Below are positions 1-5,382 of a stretch of DNA of 6,817 nucleotides, piece by piece. The DNA lies in the NCBI GenBank assembly GCA_903864485.1, contig CAIPGD010000031.1:1-6817 (forward strand), in the 5' to 3' direction. Positions within the stretch are counted from its first letter, which is position 1; every line of letters starts with the position of its first letter. The notes beneath the pieces are model-generated. The model was not told the origin of the DNA and made no database searches. It saw only the letters and a list, made by a program, of their open reading frames with translations. The position numbers were made by a program, and so were the translations under genes. The DNA comes from an uncultured bacterium (GTDB taxonomy: Bacteria; Pseudomonadota; Gammaproteobacteria; Burkholderiales; Burkholderiaceae_E).

Positions 1-1096
1 CGAATCGGGTCGGCTCGCGACCGCTGAAAACCTCTCGATTACGATGTCGTGCCTGAGCGCGCACCTTTTGGGCGCCCTGAACGAGCGCCGCGAGCGCAGC
101 GTCCTTTGGAAAGGCGGCGCGAACTTCGGCGAGCAGCCCGAGGCTAAACACATCGGTATCCCGAGCCTCGTTGGATCCACTCAGGAGCGTTCGTGCAGTC
201 TGCTCAACGGCATCCCATCGGGCGTCATGCTCGGACAACTCAAAGAACCGGATGATCGCGCGAAACCGTCTTAGCGCAACCCGCAGCTGGTGAATGGCCT
301 CGGGGTCCTCGCCCAGCAAGAGCGGTTCGATATTGGCAAGCAGATGGATCAGGGTTTCGCGCAAGGCGGCCGCCGCCGCCTCACCAATCGTTTGTGAATC
401 GTGCAGAGGTGATTCAGTACTTGGGACTGGCTGGGCGACCAGCGGTAAACGTCCACAAAGGCGCAGACCTCGGTCGTATTTGGTCGGTACGATCAGGGTG
501 AGTTGATGGCGTTCGGCAAAGCGCAAGGCCCACCACAGAAATCCCAGTCGGGTCCCAGTAATACGCTCGATTTCGAGTTCCCGGATCGGCCAGCGGACCT
601 TGCGGGCGATGGGTGTACCGCCCAATTCATCGCGCTGCGCGCCAGGCAGTTCTGCCGTGATTTCGCCCTCATCGATACAAAGTTCAATCAGCAGCGACTG
701 GGTCGCCTGAATGCGCCAGAGATGCCGCTCGAACTCGGTCACAAAAAGCGTGCGCAGCGCCTCGAAATGTCGGTGGACGACTTTGCCCACCGGCGTGTTG
801 ATTTCGGGCAAGGCCTCGCGTTGCGGGTTCGGTCCGGGGACGGGGCGTTCGAATTCAAAGCGTTCAAAAGGCACGTCGCCGTCGGCTTTCACCGTCTGTA
901 CATAGCCTTCGGGCGTCTTCCGAACGCGAAGGGCGACCCTGGCCTTGGCCAATGCGCCCTCAGCGGTGTCGTAGTAGGTTGTCCAGAGTCTGATCGTGCG
1001 CCAGGGGCGTTCGCGATCGAAACCTGCTCGGCTCAGTCGCTGGCCGATGGTTTCATCAAAGCCAAATTTCAGTTCGAGTTCTGCAGTCCCAGCCAT
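1..1096 (-). CDS. CYTH-CHAD domain protein, probable inorganic triphosphatase (3' end cut by window)
   Basis: The frame reads open from an ATG at 1096 to the left edge, giving 365 residues with no stop, so the C-terminus is missing. The N-terminal CYTH domain shows the ExExK signature (ELELK, residues 6-10), YYDT (41-44), LRVRK (56-60), a lysine at 70, the paired acidic motif ELEIE (173-177) and KYDRG (206-210). These are the charged residues that line the CYTH tunnel and bind triphosphate and metal. From about residue 235 a helical CHAD domain begins, with the HxxR-type motif HQLRVALRR (269-277) and ARDTDV (311-316). CHAD domains bind polyphosphate. E. coli YgiF is a CYTH-CHAD tripolyphosphatase, so short-chain polyphosphate hydrolysis in the cytoplasm is the likely role, by inference. 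The start overlaps the end of ubiX by 28 bases, which suggests translational coupling. I see no clear Shine-Dalgarno sequence. About half of the CHAD domain should lie outside the window. Confidence 0.92.
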   Translation of the reverse strand, partial: MAGTAELELKFGFDETIGQRLSRAGFDRERPWRTIRLWTTYYDTAEGALAKARVALRVRKTPEGYVQTVKADGDVPFERFEFERPVPGPNPQREALPEINTPVGKVVHRHFEALRTLFVTEFERHLWRIQATQSLLIELCIDEGEITAELPGAQRDELGGTPIARKVRWPIRELEIERITGTRLGFLWWALRFAERHQLTLIVPTKYDRGLRLCGRLPLVAQPVPSTESPLHDSQTIGEAAAAALRETLIHLLANIEPLLLGEDPEAIHQLRVALRRFRAIIRFFELSEHDARWDAVEQTARTLLSGSNEARDTDVFSLGLLAEVRAAFPKDAALAALVQGAQKVRAQARHRNREVFSGREPTRF

Positions 1097-1647
1097 GGCG
1101 GCGATCGTGTGTTGGCAAATCCGGCGAGCTCGAGGACCCGACCAAGCGTGTGGTCGACCATGTCCTGAATTGACGCGGGTCGTTGGTAAAACCCCGGCAG
1201 CGGGGGGAAGATGATGCCGCCCATTTCGGTCACGGCCGCCATATTGCGTAGGTGCGCCAGATTGAGCGGGGTCTCGCGCACCAGTAAGAGCAATCGACGG
1301 CGTTCTTTAAGAGCGACATCGGCCGCGCGGGTGACGAGATTGTCCGAGAGCCCATGCGCAACCGCAGCCAGTGTGCGCATCGAGCAGGGGGCAATCACCA
1401 TCGCTTCGGCCGCGAATGATCCGGAGGCAATCGAGGCGCCGATATTGCGCGGGGCGTGCACGACGTCAGCCAGGGCTTCAATCTCGTGGCGTGGCCGCTC
1501 CAGTTCGTGATCGACATTGAGCCAACCTGCGGGGGAGACAATCAGATGCGTCTCCACCTCGGGCAATGTCCGGGCGATCTCGAGCAGGCGTACGCCGTAA
1601 ATCGCGCCGGAGGCACCCGTAATGCCGATGATCAGGCGGCGGATCAA
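1069..1647 (-). CDS. ubiX: Flavin prenyltransferase UbiX
   Basis: UbiX joins a dimethylallyl group to FMN to make prenylated FMN, the cofactor of the UbiD decarboxylase in ubiquinone synthesis. The 192-residue protein has the N-terminal GITGASGAIYG flavin-binding loop (8-18), SGSF (75-78), APCS (86-89), and KERRRLLLLVRETPL (114-128). R107, K114, E125, Y154 and R170 match, at a constant offset of 15, the residues studied in Pseudomonas UbiX (R122, K129, E140, Y169, R185). The length is normal for the family. The start is TTG. An in-frame TAG, which is the grxD stop, lies two codons upstream, and the conserved GITGASG loop begins at residue 8, so there is almost no other choice. The TTG lies 3 bases after the grxD stop in the same frame, so translation by reinitiation is likely. 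The 3' end overlaps the next gene by 28 bases. No ubiD is visible in the window. Confidence 0.97.
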   Translation of the reverse strand: MIRRLIIGITGASGAIYGVRLLEIARTLPEVETHLIVSPAGWLNVDHELERPRHEIEALADVVHAPRNIGASIASGSFAAEAMVIAPCSMRTLAAVAHGLSDNLVTRAADVALKERRRLLLLVRETPLNLAHLRNMAAVTEMGGIIFPPLPGFYQRPASIQDMVDHTLGRVLELAGFANTRSPPWLGLQNSN

Positions 1648-1650
1648 AGC

Positions 1651-1965
1651 CTATGGCGCCTCGTTGAGCAGTTGATGCAGTTCGCCCGAGGCGAACATTT
1701 CAGCCACGATATCGGATCCCCCGATAAATTCGCCATTGACATAAAGCTGGGGAATCGTCGGCCAGTTTGAGAAATCTTTGATGGCCTGACGTACTTCATC
1801 ATCGTCGAGCACATTGACGGTGACCAGGCTCTTTGCGCCAGCCCCTTTGAGGGTTTGCACGGCTTTGCCCGAGAACCCGCATTGCGGGAATTGGGCAGTC
1901 CCTTTCATGAACAGTACAACCGGGTTGTCGGTGACAGTCTTTTGAATAAATTCCTTGGCGTCCAT
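1651..1965 (-). CDS. grxD: Monothiol glutaredoxin, Grx4 type
   Basis: This 104-residue protein is a class II (CGFS) monothiol glutaredoxin. Such proteins bind a glutathione-ligated [2Fe-2S] cluster, often as a dimer or with BolA, and take part in Fe-S cluster delivery and iron sensing in the cytoplasm. The active site is CGFS at residues 29-32. K21 (FMKG), WPTIPQLY (68-75, with the cis-proline loop TIP) and GGSDI (82-86) form the glutathione site. The length and all key residues are normal for GrxD. The ATG at 1965 gives the usual short N-terminus (MDAKEFIQK). Upstream is a 59-base spacer that contains an 11-base tandem repeat. The Shine-Dalgarno is weak at best (GAG 6 bases before the ATG). 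The stop TAG is 3 bases before the ubiX start. A role in Fe-S supply to respiratory or haem enzymes is an inference from family and context. Confidence 0.97.
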   Translation of the reverse strand: MDAKEFIQKTVTDNPVVLFMKGTAQFPQCGFSGKAVQTLKGAGAKSLVTVNVLDDDEVRQAIKDFSNWPTIPQLYVNGEFIGGSDIVAEMFASGELHQLLNEAP

Positions 1966-1974
1966 GGGATCTCG

Positions 1975-2007
1975 TGGATGGATTGTGGATGGATTGTCGA
2001 TGGTTTG
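1975..2007. repeat. 11-base tandem repeat, three copies, in the prmC-grxD spacer
   Basis: On the plus strand the unit TGGATGGATTG occurs exactly at 1975-1985 and 1986-1996, followed by TCGATGGTTTG at 1997-2007 with two mismatches. The array takes up over half of the 59-base spacer between the prmC stop and the grxD ATG, and ends 9 bases upstream of that ATG. It is not coding on the minus strand. The pattern looks like strand-slippage duplication. It may set the spacing of the grxD leader, but no function can be read from it. Confidence 0.9.
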
Positions 2008-2024
2008 TATTCGAACTCAGTCGT

Positions 2025-2846
2025 TTATCGTACCCCAGTGCTGACACGATCGTGTCCCGCGAGATCCTGCCAGCTGCGCACTTGCTGCAGCCCTTGGGCT
2101 TGAAGAAGGGCGCGCACAGCATCGCCCTGGTTGTAGCCATGTTCGATCAGCAGGCAACCACCCGGCACTAATCGGGGCGGCGCGCCATCGATAATCACCC
2201 GAATGGCCTCAAGTCCATCCGCGCCGCTGGCCAGAGCGGTGGGGGGCTCGAAGCGCAGGTCACCTTGTTGAAGATGGTGATCTTGTGCCGCGATATAGGG
2301 GGGATTCACGACAATGCGGTCAAATTCGATCGCGTCCAGCGCGCCATACCAGTCCCCTGCAGCGAAAGTCACGGTCGCTCCGAGTCGTCGGGCATTTGTG
2401 CGTGCGACGGCCAGCGCGGTCGCCGACAGGTCAGTCGCCAGAACAAAGGCATCGGGCCTGGCGAGCGCAATCGAGATGGCGACAGCGCCCGAGCCGGTGG
2501 CGAGTTCCAGAACCTGAGCGCCATGGGGCAATCCCGCCAGCGTTTTCTCGACCAGTAACTCGGTCTCGGGGCGCGGGATTAAAACGCTCGGGCCCACAGT
2601 CAGAGAATGCCCAAAAAATTCGCGCTGCCCGGTCAGATACGCGATGGGTTCGCCTGCCTGCCGACGCCGAATCAGGCGACCAAAATGAGCGCTGCTCGAC
2701 TCGGACAATGCGTCATCACCGTGAGCAATGAGCCAGCTGCGATCTCGCCCGAGCACATGACCCATGAGGATCTGGGCGTCAGTTCGGTCAATGCCCGGTT
2801 GGGCCTGCGCCCATTTGAGAGCCGCCAGAATGGTTGTTCGTGGCAT
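2025..2846 (-). CDS. prmC: Peptide chain release factor N5-glutamine methyltransferase PrmC (HemK)
   Basis: PrmC transfers a methyl group from S-adenosylmethionine to the glutamine of the GGQ motif of RF1 and RF2, which speeds peptide release. The 273-residue protein has the small helical N-terminal domain, then GEPIAYLTG (65-73), IPRPETE (90-96), the AdoMet motif I ELATGSGAV (114-122), and the catalytic NPPY (181-184) that holds the target glutamine. It ends in DLAGHDRVSTGVR, the normal PrmC C-terminus. The frame is open further upstream to an ATG at 2954. The start at 2846 is preferred because it gives the usual length (E. coli 277), leaves prfA without overlap, and has a Shine-Dalgarno GAGGTG 3 bases upstream. 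The extra 36 residues of the longer form would be low-complexity sequence encoded partly by a tandem repeat. Its substrate gene, prfA, lies directly upstream. Confidence 0.96.
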   Translation of the reverse strand: MPRTTILAALKWAQAQPGIDRTDAQILMGHVLGRDRSWLIAHGDDALSESSSAHFGRLIRRRQAGEPIAYLTGQREFFGHSLTVGPSVLIPRPETELLVEKTLAGLPHGAQVLELATGSGAVAISIALARPDAFVLATDLSATALAVARTNARRLGATVTFAAGDWYGALDAIEFDRIVVNPPYIAAQDHHLQQGDLRFEPPTALASGADGLEAIRVIIDGAPPRLVPGGCLLIEHGYNQGDAVRALLQAQGLQQVRSWQDLAGHDRVSTGVR

Positions 2847-2905
2847 CAGCACCTCGACCACCAGAGCACTTCGGCCACCAGTACTTCGGCCACCAGCACG
2901 TCGGC
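2844..2905. repeat. 15-base tandem repeat, four copies, ending in the prmC start codon
   Basis: Read on the minus strand the array is GCCGACGTGCTGGTG (2905-2891), GCCGAAGTACTGGTG (2890-2876), GCCGAAGTGCTCTGGTG (2875-2859, two extra bases) and GTCGAGGTGCTGATG (2858-2844). The fourth copy contains the Shine-Dalgarno and the ATG of prmC. The array fills the spacer, starting 2 bases after the prfA stop. The upstream copies have GTG where the last has ATG. The GTG of copy 3 is in frame with prmC, while those of copies 1 and 2 are not, because of the two-base insertion. This looks like repeated duplication of the translation start region. Confidence 0.88.
2850..2855 (-). promoter_or_regulatory. Ribosome binding site of prmC
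   Basis: GAGGTG on the minus strand pairs with six bases of the usual 16S rRNA 3' end and lies 3 bases before the ATG, which is acceptable for this register of pairing. It is the best Shine-Dalgarno sequence in the window and supports the start at 2846 over the one at 2954. It sits inside the last copy of the 15-base repeat, and degenerate versions of it (GAAGTA, GAAGTG, GACGTG) occur in the other copies. Confidence 0.55.
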
Positions 2906-2907
2906 TA

Positions 2908-4026
2908 TCAACTCTCGTCGGCGAGTGCAGCCAGTTGCTCCGCCTGATATTCATTCGCCAAAGCAGTACTGATTTCCTCGAGGTCGCCTTCCATCACCGC
3001 TGCGAGCCGGTGCAGGGTCAGGTTGATTCGGTGGTCGGTAATTCTGCCCTGCGGAAAGTTATAGGTTCGGATTCGTTCACTGCGATCGCCCGATCCGATC
3101 AGGCTGCGTCGGGTTGCAGCTTCCCGGGCTTCGCGTTCGCGTCGCTCCCGGTCCCGCAGTCGCGCCGCCAGCACTTGCATCGCCCGGTCTTTGTTGCGGT
3201 GCTGCGAGCGGTCATCCTGACATTCGACGACCAGCCCGGTGGGTAAGTGGGTGATGCGGACCGCGCTATCGGTTTTATTGATGTGCTGACCGCCTGCGCC
3301 CGATGCGCGAAAGGTATCTATCCGGAGATCTTCGGAGGCAATCGAAATCTCTTCGCGTTCGTCGGGTACCGGCAGGATGGCCACGGTGCAAGCCGACGTG
3401 TGGATTCGGCCCTGCGTTTCGGTCTCGGGTACCCGCTGCACCCGATGGCCACCGCTTTCGAATTTAAGGCCGCCATAAACACCGTTGATTTGCGCGGCTC
3501 CATTCTCACTGCCATCGACGCGCACGATCACCTCGCGCCAGCCACCCAAGTCTGAGGGCGAACCCGAGACGATTTCCGCGCGCCAACCGCAACGTTCGGC
3601 ATAGCGCAGGTACATCCGCAACAAGTCGGCCGCAAACAGTGCGCTCTCATCCCCACCGGTGCCGGCGCGGATTTCGATAAAGGCACTGCGGTGATCGTCA
3701 GGGTCGCGCGGTAGCAACAAGCGCTCGAGGCGAGTCTCGCACTCGGCCAGTCGTTGTGTGGCGCTCGTCACCTCTTCTTCAGCGAAGGCCCTCATCTCGG
3801 GGTCTACGCCACCTGCGTCACGCATCGACTTGCCCGTGATGAGGTCGGCCTCGGCCGACCGCCATGCTTTCCATTGCGCGACCACTTCACCGAGTTCGGC
3901 GTGCTCGCGCATCAAGCGGCGGTAGGTGTCCAGATCGCGGGTCGCGTCCTCGGCTGAGAGGGAAGCATCGATCTCGACCAAGCGGGCCTCGAGCCGGTCG
4001 AGCCGGTCTCGCATGGAGGGCTTCAC
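2908..4026 (-). CDS. prfA: Peptide chain release factor 1
   Basis: RF1 recognises UAA and UAG in the ribosomal A site and triggers release of the finished protein. The 372-residue protein has an N-terminal helical domain, the motif RAGTGGDES (120-128), FESGGHRVQRVP (189-200), the codon-recognition tripeptide at 200-202, the catalytic GGQ at 245-247, and the C-terminal GSGDRSERIRTYNFPQGR (311-328). The tripeptide reads PET (CCC GAG ACC), where E. coli has PAT at the matching place and others have PVT. Compared with my memory of E. coli RF1 there are about eight extra residues near 172-179 (SENGAAQI), just before GVYG. The GTG start is chosen because MKPS matches the E. coli N-terminus. An in-frame ATG four codons later is the alternative. 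No clear Shine-Dalgarno is seen, and hemA ends 25 bases upstream, so coupling is possible. Its own stop is TGA, an RF2 codon. Confidence 0.97.
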   Translation of the reverse strand: MKPSMRDRLDRLEARLVEIDASLSAEDATRDLDTYRRLMREHAELGEVVAQWKAWRSAEADLITGKSMRDAGGVDPEMRAFAEEEVTSATQRLAECETRLERLLLPRDPDDHRSAFIEIRAGTGGDESALFAADLLRMYLRYAERCGWRAEIVSGSPSDLGGWREVIVRVDGSENGAAQINGVYGGLKFESGGHRVQRVPETETQGRIHTSACTVAILPVPDEREEISIASEDLRIDTFRASGAGGQHINKTDSAVRITHLPTGLVVECQDDRSQHRNKDRAMQVLAARLRDRERREREAREAATRRSLIGSGDRSERIRTYNFPQGRITDHRINLTLHRLAAVMEGDLEEISTALANEYQAEQLAALADES

Positions 4027-4051
4027 GGAATATTGGTGACCAGCAACTGCG

Positions 4052-5332
4052 TTATCGCCCGCCGGGCAAGAGGCGCTCGACCCAGCCCTCCATATCGCTC
4101 GGCGGTTGGGCGTCGGGTTGCTGCAGCAGCGTCACCGGTCCGTGCATGAATTTTGCGGTCAGCGCATTGGCCAGGGCCTCAAGGACCGCGTCGGGGGCGT
4201 CGCCGCGCGCAAGCATCTTGCGGGCGCGCTCAAGTTCGGCATCGCGCAACGTCCCCGCGCGCTCGTGCAGATGGCGAATGGCCGGGACGGCTCGCCGCGC
4301 ACTCAGCCATTTCATAAAAGTTTCTACACGGCTTTCGATAATCGCCTCAGCCTGCGCCACCGCCGACCGGCGACTTTCCATGCCGGTTTGAACCACACGG
4401 CCGAGATCGTCCACGGTGTACAGGTAGACGTCATCGAGGCGATTGACTTCGGGTTCGATATCGCGCGGAACCGCCAGATCCACCATAAAAATCGGGCGCC
4501 GCCGACGCGCCTTGCTCGCACGCTCGACCATCCCCAGGCCAATGATCGGGAGCGAACTCGCGGTGCAGGAAATCACGATGTCGAAGCGGTCGAGTGCGCC
4601 TGGCAGGTCGGCCAGTGGCATGGTCGAGACTTGGCTGGTTTGCCCGGCAAAACGCTCGGCCAGTGTCTTAGCCCGCTCGATCGTGCGGTTGGCGACAGTA
4701 ATTGACTTGGGGCGCTGCGCCGCAAAATGGGTGGCGGCGAGTTCGATCATTTCGCCAGCGCCAACAAATAGGATATGGGTCTGGCCCATATCTTCAAAGA
4801 GGCGCTGGGCCAGTCGGACGGCGGCGGCGGCGAGCGACACGGAATGGGCACCCAGTTCGGTCTGGGTTCGAACTTCTTTCGCCACCGCGAACGCGCGCTG
4901 AAAGAGCTGGTGCAGATTGGTGCCCAGGGACTGGGCCTCTTGAGCGCAACGGGCAGCGTCTTTCATCTGACCCAGAATTTGTGGTTCGCCCAGGACCATC
5001 GAGTCGAGCCCACTGGCCACCCGAAACGCATGTCGCACCGCGCCCTCGCCGGGTAGGGCATACAGGTGTTCGTTGAGTTCACCCGCTGCGACCCGGCGAT
5101 GGTTGGCGATCCATTCCTGAATCGCGGCTTGAGCTTGATCTGGGCGCTCGGTCGCGGCGTAGACTTCGGTCCGGTTGCAGGTCGACAGGATGGCGCTCTC
5201 GGAGACCAGTCCGGGGTGTTGGCGGCGCAAATCACTGAGCGCGTCGCCCAGGTGGTCAACCGGAAACGCGACCCGTTCGCGCAAGGCGACTGGAGCGGTC
5301 ACGTGATTTAGTCCGAGCGTGAGTAAAGCCAT
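4052..5332 (-). CDS. hemA: Glutamyl-tRNA reductase
   Basis: HemA reduces glutamyl-tRNA(Glu) with NADPH to glutamate-1-semialdehyde, the committed step of tetrapyrrole synthesis by the C5 pathway. The 426-residue protein has the N-terminal LGLNHVTAPVALRER (6-20), the active-site cysteine C52 within LSTCNRTEVY (49-58), ASGLDSMVLGEPQILGQ (106-122), the NADPH-binding VGAGEM (189-194), and then ANRT, SCTASSLPIIG and VDLAVPRDIEPEV before the helical dimerisation domain. The length is normal (E. coli 418). Residue 172 is valine where Salmonella has C170, a cysteine reported as needed for haem binding and haem-controlled stability. The N-terminal Leu-Leu segment that marks enteric HemA for proteolysis is present in form (MALLTLG). 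The start ATG at 5332 matches the family N-terminus. No Shine-Dalgarno or promoter is convincing upstream. It heads the hemA-prfA-prmC series also seen in E. coli. Confidence 0.98.
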   Translation of the reverse strand: MALLTLGLNHVTAPVALRERVAFPVDHLGDALSDLRRQHPGLVSESAILSTCNRTEVYAATERPDQAQAAIQEWIANHRRVAAGELNEHLYALPGEGAVRHAFRVASGLDSMVLGEPQILGQMKDAARCAQEAQSLGTNLHQLFQRAFAVAKEVRTQTELGAHSVSLAAAAVRLAQRLFEDMGQTHILFVGAGEMIELAATHFAAQRPKSITVANRTIERAKTLAERFAGQTSQVSTMPLADLPGALDRFDIVISCTASSLPIIGLGMVERASKARRRRPIFMVDLAVPRDIEPEVNRLDDVYLYTVDDLGRVVQTGMESRRSAVAQAEAIIESRVETFMKWLSARRAVPAIRHLHERAGTLRDAELERARKMLARGDAPDAVLEALANALTAKFMHGPVTLLQQPDAQPPSDMEGWVERLLPGGR

Positions 5333-5382
5333 ACGGCAGGTGCTGGGATCAGGTCCGGGTAATAGAGGCGGAGTTTAGCGCG
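5333..5382. other. ilvA-hemA spacer with no recognisable signal
   Basis: The 50 bases between the ilvA stop and the hemA ATG hold no stem followed by a T-run, so there is no intrinsic terminator. I see no convincing -35/-10 pair and no Shine-Dalgarno for hemA. hemA may therefore be transcribed through from ilvA or from a promoter inside the ilvA coding region. This is a negative reading by eye, not a proof. Confidence 0.5.

Noticed and set aside
503..1168. A 221-residue plus-strand open frame, the longest on that strand
   Set aside because: It lies opposite the CYTH-CHAD gene and the end of ubiX, has no recognisable motif, and the minus strand reading carries clear domain signatures. It is the usual antisense shadow in GC-rich DNA.
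1799..2140. A 113-residue minus-strand frame spanning the prmC-grxD junction
   Set aside because: It is out of frame with both recognised genes, shows no family motif, and overlaps the ends of two well-supported proteins.
2847..2954. A longer prmC starting at the ATG at 2954
   Set aside because: It would overlap prfA by 47 bases and add 36 low-complexity residues made partly of the tandem repeat (GGRSTGGRSA). The PrmC family begins near the ATG at 2846, which has a Shine-Dalgarno.
3843..3860. An inverted repeat with 8-base arms (GGTCGGCC) and a 2-base loop, like a terminator stem
   Set aside because: It lies inside prfA, codes for normal RF1 N-terminal residues, has a loop too short for a stable hairpin, and has no T-run after it on either strand.
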